Assembly: GCA_046316495.1 (NCBI GenBank)
Contig: JBKDAM010000016.1
Coordinates: 1-64,000 of the forward strand
Reading direction: 5' to 3'
Length of the DNA stretch: 64,000 nucleotides
Origin: M3007 sp046316495
GTDB taxonomy: Bacteria > Bacteroidota > Bacteroidia > Chitinophagales > Saprospiraceae
The notes under the pieces were generated by a model. It saw only the letters and a list, made by a program, of their open reading frames with translations, had not been told where the DNA came from and made no database searches. How positions within the stretch are numbered: position 1 is the stretch's first letter; the number at the start of each line of letters is the position of its first letter. A program made the translations under genes and the position numbers. Positions 1 to 8,505 of this stretch are shown here, piece after piece.

Positions 1-2
1 CC

Positions 3-1250
3 GAGCATCAACAACAGAAAAACGCCCTAGATCTGCGTATCCGCTACCTAACTACTCGCGACTTACGCCAGTTGGATGCATTTACCAGTGCCTGGGTTCA
101 AGATACCGCGCGTACGGTCGATTTTATTAATGGTTTTATCGAGACCTACCACGATCCCAACGGTTACAAGGCTGATTTTGAAGCCATGGTGCAGTACAAT
201 GACCCGGAAGCAACCGAAAAAATGGCCATCATTAGCAAAAATGCACAGTACTTTGAGGATAATAGCAGCATCGCTCCCGAACATAAAAAAGAAAAAATCA
301 GCGGAATCACCTACCGAGTAATTAATGTAGCCATGGAAGCAGGCGCCTGCGCCCCCGCCACCCCCATCGGAGTGAATCTGCCAAACTCCAATTGGATCAA
401 AGAACTGTACGGCTCCAAATCGGTCAGCCTTAACAACATCGAGAATGCCTATAACAAAGCAGGTGGCGCTACCGCCACCGCTGAATTCGCCCACGATGAA
501 GCCGAAATTGAACGCAGCCAAAAATACGGTGAACTCTGCGGTAAAATGCACACCGCCCTGCACGAGGTAATCGGACACGCCTCTGGCAAACGCAATCCCG
601 GCGTTCCAGAACCAAATGTGACCCTCAAACAATACTCCAGTACCCTGGAAGAAGCTCGTGCTGACCTGGTCTCGCTCTACTTTATGCCCGACCCACAACT
701 CATCACCTGGGGCCTATTGCCCGATGCAGAAGCTTATAAGGCGGCCTACGACCAATACATTCGCAATGCCCTGCTCCAACAATACCGCCGTATCCAACCC
801 GGTGATGACCTCGAAGAAGACCACATGCGCAACCGCCAACTGGTGGCTGCTTGGGCACTCGAAAAAGGCGCAAAAGAGGGCGTCATCCTACAAGTGCAGC
901 GCGAAGGCAAAGTGTATTATGATATCCAAGACTATTCCAAATTACGGCAACTCTTTGGCGAATTACTCCGCGAAATTCAACGAATTAAATCGGAAGGCGA
1001 CTTTGAAGCCGGTAAAGCACTCGTCGAAACCTACGGAGTAAAAGTGCCTGCCGCGACCGTCGAACAAGTAAAAGCCCGCTATAAATCGCTTCCCACCAAA
1101 CCGTACTCCGGGTTTGTACAGCCACGGCTTGTCGCTATCAAGGATAAAGAAGGTAAAATCATAGACGTAAAGGTGGAAAAAGAAAGGAACTTCAAACAAC
1201 AAATGCTCCGGTACGGCAAAGAGTACGGTTTCTTGCCTATTTATAACTAG
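3..1250 (+). CDS. Dipeptidyl peptidase III family (M49) zinc metallopeptidase, 3' part
   Basis: The reading frame is open from the first bases of the window, so the start lies upstream and about 415 C-terminal residues are seen. The zinc motif HEVIGH (visible residues about 187-192) fits the M49 HExxGH signature, whose usual form is HELLGH. EEARAD about 50 residues later matches the second M49 motif EECRAE, whose Glu is the third zinc ligand. Known M49 enzymes remove dipeptides from the N-terminus of short peptides; bacterial members are about 650-700 residues, so roughly a third of the protein is missing here. The export signal, if any, cannot be seen. A strong hairpin terminator follows the stop codon, so this is the end of its transcript. 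The family call is secure; substrate is inference. Confidence 0.88.
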   Translation, partial: EHQQQKNALDLRIRYLTTRDLRQLDAFTSAWVQDTARTVDFINGFIETYHDPNGYKADFEAMVQYNDPEATEKMAIISKNAQYFEDNSSIAPEHKKEKISGITYRVINVAMEAGACAPATPIGVNLPNSNWIKELYGSKSVSLNNIENAYNKAGGATATAEFAHDEAEIERSQKYGELCGKMHTALHEVIGHASGKRNPGVPEPNVTLKQYSSTLEEARADLVSLYFMPDPQLITWGLLPDAEAYKAAYDQYIRNALLQQYRRIQPGDDLEEDHMRNRQLVAAWALEKGAKEGVILQVQREGKVYYDIQDYSKLRQLFGELLREIQRIKSEGDFEAGKALVETYGVKVPAATVEQVKARYKSLPTKPYSGFVQPRLVAIKDKEGKIIDVKVEKERNFKQQMLRYGKEYGFLPIYN

Positions 1251-1272
1251 CACCCGAAACAAAAATAAGCTA

Positions 1273-1309
1273 AAGGCCCTGTCAGATTCCACCCGACAGG
1301 GCCTTTTCT
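1273..1309 (+). terminator. Rho-independent terminator after the M49 peptidase gene
   Basis: Perfect 11-bp stem AAGGCCCTGTC/GACAGGGCCTT with an 11-nt loop, ending in a short T run. It lies between two convergent genes and mainly serves the rightward one. Confidence 0.85.
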
Positions 1310-1365
1310 ATACAACCCATCCAGCCGCTGTTGTAAATAGTAAAGGCCTGTTCAAAAAGAGCCGC

Positions 1366-1830
1366 TCACAGCACAATATTCCGCTTAAATGCACAGCCCA
1401 ATTCAATAATGGACTCCGTCTTCGCAATTCCAGGAATATTGTCAATCTTATCGTACAAAATCCGGCGCATGTGCTCATGATCTCGCGCCACAATCCGAAT
1501 ATACAAGGTGTAGGCCCCCGTAATAAAATAACATTCCGTCACCTCCGGAATCAATTTTAAGGCCTCAATAATCCGTTCCGAATCGTGGTCCTTCTCTAAC
1601 GTCAAGCCTGTAAATGCCGCCCAGTCATAACCCACCTTTTTCTCGTTGATCTCTGGCTTGAAACGCTCAATAACCCCCTGCTCCAACATCTTTCCTACCC
1701 GCTGATGAACCATGGTATTCGATATACCCAACTCTTGGGCAATCGCAGAAAAAGCCATCCGGCCATCTAACTCCAACTGCCGAAGTATCTTCGAATCAAA
1801 TTCATCCAATTGTATCGCTTCCTGACTCAT
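1366..1830 (-). CDS. Lrp/AsnC family transcriptional regulator
   Basis: A 154-residue protein with the standard two-part Lrp/AsnC layout: an N-terminal winged helix-turn-helix (about residues 7-65, with LDEFDSKILRQL and a recognition helix near GISNTMVHQRV) and a C-terminal RAM/AsnC ligand-binding domain (about 70-145) typical of octameric feast/famine regulators. I start it at the ATG at 1830; an upstream TTG at 1854 would add eight residues but is a weaker start. It is divergent from ornithine aminotransferase across an AT-rich gap with two palindromes, the arrangement expected of a local amino-acid-responsive regulator that controls its neighbour and itself. That regulatory link is inference from context. 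Confidence 0.92.
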   Translation of the reverse strand: MSQEAIQLDEFDSKILRQLELDGRMAFSAIAQELGISNTMVHQRVGKMLEQGVIERFKPEINEKKVGYDWAAFTGLTLEKDHDSERIIEALKLIPEVTECYFITGAYTLYIRIVARDHEHMRRILYDKIDNIPGIAKTESIIELGCAFKRNIVL

Positions 1831-1920
1831 TCCATTTTTTTTATTGAAAGACAAAATTACAGGTTTCCACAGGAATACCCCTACCTACATTTAGAAGAAA
1901 ACAAGCCATCAAAAAAATTA

Positions 1921-1984
1921 AATTTAACTTAAATTGCATAAATTAAAATAATTTTGACTTAAAAAAATATAATATCAAGTCAAA
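1921..1984. promoter_or_regulatory. Palindromic operator candidates between lrp-like gene and rocD
   Basis: The gap holds a perfect 7-1-7 palindrome (AATTTAA-C-TTAAATT, 1921-1935) and an 8-bp inverted repeat TTTGACTT (1953-1960) / AAGTCAAA (1977-1984). Lrp/AsnC proteins bind AT-rich imperfect palindromes, often as arrays, so these are reasonable binding sites for the adjacent regulator. Binding is inference. Confidence 0.5.
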
Positions 1985-2015
1985 TTTTATTTTATTTTAC
2001 AACAAACAAAAAATG

Positions 2016-2023
2016 TATCTTTG
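2016..2023 (+). promoter_or_regulatory. -7 promoter box of rocD
   Basis: TATCTTTG fits the Bacteroidota TAnnTTTG box exactly and ends 19 nt before the ATG, giving a 5' leader of about a dozen bases. No clear TTG -33 element is visible. The palindromes lie immediately upstream. Confidence 0.75.
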
Positions 2024-2042
2024 CACCCTAAAATAATTAGAG

Positions 2043-3320
2043 ATGTCCAACCACCCTGTTTCTGCATTGACCGAGCAATACATCGCCCGGGAAGACCGCT
2101 ACGGCGCCCATAACTACCACCCCCTGCCCGTTGTACTGGAACGAGGCGAAGGTGTTTACGTTTGGGACGTAGATGGGAAAAAGTATTTTGACTTTTTATC
2201 CGCTTACTCCGCTGTCAACCAAGGGCATTGCCATCCCAGGATCATTAGGGCCCTTCAGGAACAGGCAGCAAAACTAACCCTTACTTCCAGGGCTTTTCAC
2301 AACAACTTGTTGGGCACCTGTGAAGAATACCTGGCCAAAACCTTTGGCTTCGATAAGGTATTAATGATGAACTCCGGCGTGGAAGCGGTCGAAACGGCGA
2401 TCAAACTCTGCCGGAAATGGGCGTATCAAGTAAAAGGAATCGCCCCAGACCAAGCCGTTTTGTTGTTTGCTTCTGGCAACTTTCATGGTCGGACCATCTC
2501 TGCAATCTCCGCCTCCAACGATCCGTCCAGCCGGACCGGCTTTGGGCCTTTCGTGCCGGGCATGGAACGGATCCCCTACAATGATCTGCAAGCACTGCAA
2601 ACCGCCCTCGAACAAATCCCTAACCTAGCCGGATTTATTGTGGAGCCTATCCAGGGTGAAGCTGGGGTGGTAGTACCCGACGACCATTACCTCCGGGAAG
2701 CGGCTGCCCTCTGTAGAAAACACCAGGTCTTGTTTGTAGCAGATGAAATTCAAACTGGTATTGCCCGGACGGGCAAGTTGCTCGCCACTTGCGGCAATTG
2801 CACCTGTCAAAATGGCTGCCAAAACCAACCGGAAGTAAAGCCCGATATCTTGATCCTAGGAAAAGCGCTCTCCGGTGGAACCCTTCCCGTTTCAGCGGTG
2901 CTTGCCAATGATCCAATCATGCTGACCATCCAACCGGGAGAGCATGGCTCTACCTTCGGGGGTAATCCGCTAGCCTGCGCCGTTGCAATGGAAGCATTAG
3001 AAGTGGTAAAAGACGAGCAGCTCGCTCAAAACGCCCAAAAAATGGGGGAACTCTTTCGGGAAGGTCTGCGCGCCATCGCTTCCAAGTACCCACTCATCAC
3101 CACTGTCCGTGGAAAAGGCTTACTCAATGCAATCGTCATCGACACCACAGAGGAAGCCAGCCTGGCCTGGGATATTTGCATGGAATTTAAAGAAAATGGG
3201 CTGCTCGCCAAACCCACCCACGGGAATAAAATTCGCCTGGCTCCCCCCTTGGTGATTACAGAAGATCAAGTCAAGGAAGCATTGGCGATCATCGAAAAAA
3301 CCATCGCCTCCTTTTCCTGA
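2043..3320 (+). CDS. rocD: Ornithine--oxo-acid aminotransferase
   Basis: A 425-residue class-III PLP aminotransferase. Family landmarks are DEIQTG (residues 234-239) and the PLP lysine in LILGKALSGG (Lys274). Ornithine aminotransferase transfers the delta-amino group of ornithine to 2-oxoglutarate, yielding glutamate semialdehyde, which cyclises toward proline; it acts in the cytoplasm in arginine/ornithine catabolism. An insert with four cysteines (250, 253, 255, 259; CxxCxCxxxC) sits between the DEIQTG segment and the PLP lysine, where the usual enzyme has a short loop. The divergent Lrp/AsnC gene suggests amino-acid-responsive control. The stop codon shares a base with the next gene's ATG, so translation of the two is probably coupled. 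Symbol from family resemblance; other omega-aminotransferases are less likely. Confidence 0.93.
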   Translation: MSNHPVSALTEQYIAREDRYGAHNYHPLPVVLERGEGVYVWDVDGKKYFDFLSAYSAVNQGHCHPRIIRALQEQAAKLTLTSRAFHNNLLGTCEEYLAKTFGFDKVLMMNSGVEAVETAIKLCRKWAYQVKGIAPDQAVLLFASGNFHGRTISAISASNDPSSRTGFGPFVPGMERIPYNDLQALQTALEQIPNLAGFIVEPIQGEAGVVVPDDHYLREAAALCRKHQVLFVADEIQTGIARTGKLLATCGNCTCQNGCQNQPEVKPDILILGKALSGGTLPVSAVLANDPIMLTIQPGEHGSTFGGNPLACAVAMEALEVVKDEQLAQNAQKMGELFREGLRAIASKYPLITTVRGKGLLNAIVIDTTEEASLAWDICMEFKENGLLAKPTHGNKIRLAPPLVITEDQVKEALAIIEKTIASFS

Positions 3321-4435
3321 TGGAACCGTTTAAAAATACCTTCAACCGGCCCTTGCTCCAACAAGTAGCAAGTGCCTTCTCTAGCGTTCATCCTGATTTT
3401 CAGGATGAACGTTTTTTTTCTCTGGTCTTTGATTCTGAGTGGGAGCAACTGGAACTAAAACAACGGATACGGCACATCAGCCGTTGCCTGGGAGCCATAT
3501 TGCCATCCAACTATCGACAAGCCTTAAAGGTGGTCCAGGAAGTCACCGAACAGCTATTGAAGGAGTCCGGTGAGCAGATGTCCTTTCAATACCTCTTTTT
3601 ACCCGATTTTGTGGAAACCTGGGGCGTGGAGGACCCAGAGGCCTCGCTCCCTGCCCTCGAAACCATCACCCGCTGGAGCTCTGCCGAATTTGCTATCCGC
3701 CCATTTCTACTACGGTATCCCAAACTTGTATATACCCAAATGCTGGACTGGTCCAAGCACCCAAGTCCCATGGTTCGCCGCCTGAGTTCGGAGGGCTTCC
3801 GACCGCGCTTGCCTTGGGGGATGGGTATTCCGAGCTTAAAACAAGATCCCGGCCCCATCCTGCCTATCCTTGAACAGCTTCGGAACGATCCGAGCGAAAC
3901 GGTACGGCGCTCCGTTGCCAACAACCTCAATGATATCTCCAAAGACCATCCGCAACTGGTTCTCCATATTTGCAGGAATTGGATGGGAGAAAGCCGCCAA
4001 ACCGATCAATTATTAAAACATGCCTGTAGGGGTTTACTCAAAAAAGGCGACGCCGAGGCCCTAAGATTATTTGGATACCCCTCCGAAACCATCGGACTAC
4101 GGATTGAACAATTAAGTTACCCAGAAAAAATAGAAATTGGAGGGGTTTTTCCCTTTTCCTTCGTGGTCCGCAACGAATCGGATCAGCCGATGGCCATTCG
4201 AATAGACCTCCAAATGGAGTACCGGACTGCTACCGGCCAGTACTCTAAAAAGGTATTTAAAATCAAAGAAGGAAGCCTGGCCGCTCGTCAGACGGAACCC
4301 ATACAGCGGCACCGGCCATTTACCGATTTTACCATTCGAAAGCATTATCCCGGATTGCATCGCTTTGCTCTAATCGTCAACGGCAAGCCGATGGCAGAAG
4401 GCAGTTTTGAGTTACTTACTGCTTCAACGCTTTAA
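3320..4435 (+). CDS. AlkC-like DNA alkylation repair glycosylase (HEAT-like, with C-terminal Ig-like domain)
   Basis: A 371-residue cytoplasmic protein with no signal peptide. Residues about 1-240 are helical HEAT-like repeats typical of AlkC/AlkD glycosylases (note SPMVRRLSSEGFRPRLPWG and SETVRRSVANNLNDISKDHP). Residues about 250-371 are beta-rich and resemble the Ig-like domain found on a subset of AlkC proteins. AlkC enzymes excise cationic N3-methylated bases such as 3-methyladenine and 3-methylcytosine, starting base-excision repair. The ATG overlaps the rocD stop by one base. No functional link with ornithine catabolism is evident, so co-transcription may be incidental. The last 20 bases overlap the opposite-strand esterase gene. 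Confidence 0.85.
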   Translation: MEPFKNTFNRPLLQQVASAFSSVHPDFQDERFFSLVFDSEWEQLELKQRIRHISRCLGAILPSNYRQALKVVQEVTEQLLKESGEQMSFQYLFLPDFVETWGVEDPEASLPALETITRWSSAEFAIRPFLLRYPKLVYTQMLDWSKHPSPMVRRLSSEGFRPRLPWGMGIPSLKQDPGPILPILEQLRNDPSETVRRSVANNLNDISKDHPQLVLHICRNWMGESRQTDQLLKHACRGLLKKGDAEALRLFGYPSETIGLRIEQLSYPEKIEIGGVFPFSFVVRNESDQPMAIRIDLQMEYRTATGQYSKKVFKIKEGSLAARQTEPIQRHRPFTDFTIRKHYPGLHRFALIVNGKPMAEGSFELLTASTL

Positions 4436-5945
4436 TAATTGCCTCGTTGGCGAGCGGGGCCATAATATTGTAGGCTTCGATAGATGGATGTACTCCGTCT
4501 TCCGCCATGGATGGATCCATGCCATTAGCCTTATTTTTTAATGCGCTGTGAAAATCGCAGTACACCAGGTTTTGTTCCTTGGCATAGGCCTTTATGCGTT
4601 CATTTAAAGCAAGAATCTTTTCGGGCGCCCCCTGCACTTCTTTGCGCCAGTAGAACGAGCTGGCGGGAAGGACAGAGCACAATACCACTTTGACCTGATT
4701 AGCTTTTGCCAATTCACAGATAGAGATAATATTCCCCATGGTGAATTCCGGATTGTAGGGTCCAGTATTTTCAGCTATATCATTGGTACCGATGTTGAGT
4801 AAGACCGCTGCTGGCCGTAAGCTTAGCACGTCTTGACGGAAACGGACCAAGGTTTGAGGAGAGGTTTGTCCCCCGATTCCCCTTCCAACAAAGTTATGTT
4901 TGGAAAAATACTCCGGCTGAATGGCCACCCAGCCTTCAATAATCGAATTGCCCAAAAACACTACCCGCTGTATTCCTGCTGCCGGCGCGCCCAGTGCCCG
5001 GTTAGCCTCTGCATACCGGCTGAGATAGGCCCAGTCTACTTTTTGGCGGTCGGGATACGCTGCGGCCACTTTCTTAGGATCCCACCAACCTTGAGCAGCC
5101 ATCCATTCACCAAAGCGATCGATCCATTGATCACTGGGAAGTCCTTTAGTGCGAAGTCCAAAGCCATGCCCGCCTTTCTCATAGACGTGCAGCTCTGCTG
5201 GTTGCTTGGCCGCTACCCACTTTTGATGAATTTCCAGGCTATGCGAAAGCAAACCCAGTTCATCATCGCCTGCAACAGCAATAAAAAGAGGCATCCGACT
5301 TGTGGGAACGGTACTGCCTACGACCGCACCGGTATACGCATATATCGGAGCTACCCAGTTAGGACGGTTAGAATCTGTCGCAGTATAGGCAACGGACATC
5401 GCAACATTGCCGCCAGCCGAAAACCCTATAAAGCCAATCTGGTCCGGGTTAATATTAAAGCCGCCTGCATTCAGCCGCAACAATTCTACGGCTCGTAAGC
5501 CGTCCATAGCCGCCAGTGGCGCCACAGTTTTCATATCAGCTTCCAAGTCCGGCAGCGATTTGTTTGCCACTGCTTCAATGGGCTTGGGTCCGCTCAGTTG
5601 CACTAAGCGGTATTTCAAAATAAACGCAGCAATTCCTTTGCTCTGAAGCCATTTTGCCACCAGCTCCCCTTCGTATTTCATATCTAAAAAATGAAATCCT
5701 CCTCCAGGTGCAATCACCACTGCCGCTCCAGAAGCGACTTTTGGATCGGGTAAATAAGCCGTCAAACTAGGCTGAGCTACATTGTACACCAAGTCTGTTT
5801 GGAAACGATTGTCCTTATCCATTCCCTCTGGTTGGTTCCAATTTTCTGAACCGGGGGCACTGCCTTCATAAAGTGGGATCACCTGTTGGGCATTGGTAAA
5901 AGGAAGCAGCAAGAAAAAGGCAAAAAGGGAGCAGGTATTTTTCAT
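4416..5945 (-). CDS. Secreted two-domain carbohydrate esterase: alpha/beta hydrolase plus SGNH hydrolase
   Basis: A 509-residue protein from the ATG at 5945, chosen because it gives a clean signal peptide (MKNTCSLFAF then FTNAQ). Residues about 60-285 are an alpha/beta hydrolase of the acetylxylan-esterase/BD-FAE type: oxyanion segment APGGGF (79-84), nucleophile Ser176 in GFSAGG, acid near Asp227-228 and His260 in GGHGFG. Residues about 325-509 are an SGNH/GDSL hydrolase: Ser334 in GNS, Asn388 in GTND and the DGVHP block (Asp483, His486). Both active sites look intact. Such fusions remove acetyl or other ester groups from plant or algal polysaccharides; the exact substrate is unknown. It is convergent with and slightly overlaps the alkylation repair gene. 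Confidence 0.88.
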   Translation of the reverse strand: MKNTCSLFAFFLLLPFTNAQQVIPLYEGSAPGSENWNQPEGMDKDNRFQTDLVYNVAQPSLTAYLPDPKVASGAAVVIAPGGGFHFLDMKYEGELVAKWLQSKGIAAFILKYRLVQLSGPKPIEAVANKSLPDLEADMKTVAPLAAMDGLRAVELLRLNAGGFNINPDQIGFIGFSAGGNVAMSVAYTATDSNRPNWVAPIYAYTGAVVGSTVPTSRMPLFIAVAGDDELGLLSHSLEIHQKWVAAKQPAELHVYEKGGHGFGLRTKGLPSDQWIDRFGEWMAAQGWWDPKKVAAAYPDRQKVDWAYLSRYAEANRALGAPAAGIQRVVFLGNSIIEGWVAIQPEYFSKHNFVGRGIGGQTSPQTLVRFRQDVLSLRPAAVLLNIGTNDIAENTGPYNPEFTMGNIISICELAKANQVKVVLCSVLPASSFYWRKEVQGAPEKILALNERIKAYAKEQNLVYCDFHSALKNKANGMDPSMAEDGVHPSIEAYNIMAPLANEAIIKALKQ

Positions 5946-5991
5946 AAAAAGCAAAAACGAGCAAATCAGCAAAAAGGACTTGTCCAGAAAA

Positions 5992-6729
5992 TTAAAGTTG
6001 GAAGTAACCCCATTCCTTCCCTTTCCGGGCAGCATAACATCCACGAAGTCCGGGCTTCAGCTCGTCGTATTCCACCGGAACTACCAACACCCCCTCCTTA
6101 TTTTTAATGCCGTATTTTCTGTTTTCTGTCGCAATGGAGAAAACATTCGCGGCCTGTTCTTTTTCTATCCGACTGCGCTCGGCTGCTCTAAAATTGGTGG
6201 GAAAAGCCGCCGTCGCTTTCTTCTCATCGATTTTACTTCCATTTTTAAGGAAGCCCACCACTTTGGCGGGATTGCTCCCGTTGTATTTAACTAATAAGGT
6301 ATCGCCGGAGGCGTAAGCTACCATTCCATCAAAGGTATAATCCACCAGCACCTCATGTGCAGCATTGACCAGTGTTCGGGCGCCGTAGTTACTGCAGTCA
6401 AAAAACTGGGTCCCAACCAACTCAATTCGCTGATAGGCAGCCGGAATAATCAAGCCCTTTCCAGCCTCCCAAATCCCTGCATACCCCTCTTTTTCATAAG
6501 AAAAATAAAGATTCCCAAGTCCGCGCTTTACCTCAGCGGGCAAGGAATACTCCTTGGCAGCTGCATCAAATGCCACCGCTCCTTTATCTGGGAATTTAAA
6601 ATAAATGGATTGCTCACTACCCACTACCTCCACACCGGCTGTCAGTGGAAAAATCCAGCGAGTTTGTCCCAAAACAGACGTTGCACTACAAAAAAGAAAA
6701 AAAGCCAATGAATAGTAGTTCCTTTGCAT
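5992..6729 (-). CDS. Secreted WG-repeat-like protein
   Basis: A 245-residue protein with a signal peptide ending near SVLGQ. The C-terminal part carries at least one WG-type repeat (RKYGIKNKEGVLVVPVEYDE, followed by KEWGYF at the very end); a weaker one lies around YAGIWEAGKGLIIPAAYQRI. WG repeats form beta-rich folds of unknown function and are common in exported Bacteroidota proteins. It is 46 bp upstream of the esterase on the same strand and may be co-transcribed with it. Its start is only 18 bp from that of the divergent gene. Function unknown. Confidence 0.7.
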   Translation of the reverse strand: MQRNYYSLAFFLFCSATSVLGQTRWIFPLTAGVEVVGSEQSIYFKFPDKGAVAFDAAAKEYSLPAEVKRGLGNLYFSYEKEGYAGIWEAGKGLIIPAAYQRIELVGTQFFDCSNYGARTLVNAAHEVLVDYTFDGMVAYASGDTLLVKYNGSNPAKVVGFLKNGSKIDEKKATAAFPTNFRAAERSRIEKEQAANVFSIATENRKYGIKNKEGVLVVPVEYDELKPGLRGCYAARKGKEWGYFQL

Positions 6730-6747
6730 GTAAAATAATTTTAACGA

Positions 6748-8505
6748 ATGCGCAAAAGTACTTTTTTCTTCTCCCTTCTGTTTGTTTTTTTAAGCACAAT
6801 TACGGCAAGGCCTTTAATTGCCCAAAATATCATTGAGCCCTCCGAAATCAAAGGGGCCCTAGAACGGATCGCCCAAGATGCCAAGGATACCCTCAGCGTT
6901 TATGGTAGTTCCCCCAGCCCCAGCGTGAACAACTATGTTAAACGAGCCAAATTAATGGACAGCTTGGCTACCCTCCACCAGGACGGCGCTAAGCTTGTAG
7001 CCCTTTTTCGCGCATTTAATGGAGCCCTGGAGAAATTACCCGCCAAGTACAAAACCAAACTAACGGGCGACCTTCGCAAAAATTGGATAAAATACCAAAC
7101 CGCAGTGGCCATTTCGGGAGGGGAATGGAATAAATTCCTGGTGTACCGCAATGAAAAAATGTTTCCTCAAGAAAAGGACAACCGCCGGTATAAACAAGAG
7201 TACACCCAAGAGCTGGATCTGTATCTGGGTAAAACCCGTGGAGAATCGGCCGGCAAACCGCTCTCCTTACTGTTCAGTTACCCAGCAGATGGTTCCTACA
7301 GCATGTTCCGGGCTGAATTAAACGGAGAATTTTGGGGATATATGGAATTCAACCGTGCTTTACCCGAACGAACTACCCCGGGAAGTGCCCAATTGATGGC
7401 ACGTTGGACCGGTGTCGCGGGAGATGTTCATTATACCTATGCCGAAACCAACTTTATGGGCGGTGTGTACTACGTAATTCCCGGAAAGGATATGAAGGGT
7501 GGAACGGTGTATGAACTTAGCCTGGTCTGGGTAAACGATCCTTCGGAAATGAAGCCTTATTGGGAAGCCAGTTGCTCCGGCGGAAACAACTTTTACCCCA
7601 ACTACAACACCACCTTGTTGGCAGAACTGGCGGGGGTATCTGCTCCTGTGTACAGCATCTATTTTCGGACCAATACCCGGATGAGCTCTTACGCCTTGTT
7701 TAATGCCCAAAAAAGCAGTTTTGACGCTCAAAAGCAGGTTTTCAACTGTGAATTGGACGATGCCCTCGACCAACTGGACATCATGGGAAATACCTTGGTA
7801 CAGCCGAGACTGGTGGTATCAGAGCGTTTTTTTGAGTCCAACAAACAAATAGACCAGATTTACCACCCCGTGGTCGCGAATTACTTGGCGATTCCCCGGA
7901 CGGGTCCAGTGGATCTTGAAAACGTGCAAGAACTGCATCCCTTTGAGCAGGCGAGGTTGTACAACCGAGACTTTATCTACCGGCTGAAAGAAGAATCTAC
8001 TAAAGCGGTCGCCACCATTCACAAAGAGCAAAATTCTGAACTCCCCAATGGGTACTCCTTTCAAGGGATTGACAAAAGGGCAGGCGCAGTAGTTCGCATC
8101 AAGGGCAAAGCCCCGGCTCCTGTGACCAAGGCCCATTTTCAGAATAAACTACATATTGCTAAAGTAGGAATGACACTGGAGGTAGAATCCAGTTTAAAAC
8201 CGGCCAAAGAAGCTCGTTATCAGGCGGTTGCAAAGGCACTTGAACAGCGGATCAAAGAGCGTTCGGCCTTTTTCTATGCTATGGAACAACGAAATTGCCG
8301 CAGAAAGGGCATTCCATGTACCCAAACTGCGGCAACCTTTGAAAAAACGGAGCGGGAAAACCTCCCCTCCATTATAAAGAGCATCTTGGCAACTCCTGCT
8401 AAATGGGAAAGCACACCAGGCAAAACCACGCTGTACGATGGCATGATGCGACTGCCAGGAATGACCCGAGGGGCAGCCTTTTTCCGATTCGAGACCGAAT
8501 TATAA
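6748..8505 (+). CDS. Secreted protein of unknown function
   Basis: A 585-residue protein with an N-terminal signal sequence (charged start, long Phe/Leu core, cleavage likely near PLIAQN). I do not recognise a domain. The N-terminal 180 residues look helical; the middle is richer in Trp/Tyr/Gly and beta-like; the C-terminal third again looks helical, with KERSAFFYAMEQRNCRRKGIPC and a few cysteines. Periplasmic or surface location is inferred from the signal. It is divergent from the WG-repeat gene with an 18-bp gap and its last six bases overlap the convergent CsgG-like gene. It may belong functionally with the neighbouring exported operon, but it is on the other strand. Confidence 0.75.
   Translation: MRKSTFFFSLLFVFLSTITARPLIAQNIIEPSEIKGALERIAQDAKDTLSVYGSSPSPSVNNYVKRAKLMDSLATLHQDGAKLVALFRAFNGALEKLPAKYKTKLTGDLRKNWIKYQTAVAISGGEWNKFLVYRNEKMFPQEKDNRRYKQEYTQELDLYLGKTRGESAGKPLSLLFSYPADGSYSMFRAELNGEFWGYMEFNRALPERTTPGSAQLMARWTGVAGDVHYTYAETNFMGGVYYVIPGKDMKGGTVYELSLVWVNDPSEMKPYWEASCSGGNNFYPNYNTTLLAELAGVSAPVYSIYFRTNTRMSSYALFNAQKSSFDAQKQVFNCELDDALDQLDIMGNTLVQPRLVVSERFFESNKQIDQIYHPVVANYLAIPRTGPVDLENVQELHPFEQARLYNRDFIYRLKEESTKAVATIHKEQNSELPNGYSFQGIDKRAGAVVRIKGKAPAPVTKAHFQNKLHIAKVGMTLEVESSLKPAKEARYQAVAKALEQRIKERSAFFYAMEQRNCRRKGIPCTQTAATFEKTERENLPSIIKSILATPAKWESTPGKTTLYDGMMRLPGMTRGAAFFRFETEL

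Noticed and set aside
4833..5498. 221-codon plus-strand frame opposite the esterase gene
   Set aside because: The opposite strand encodes two intact hydrolase active sites; this is a shadow.
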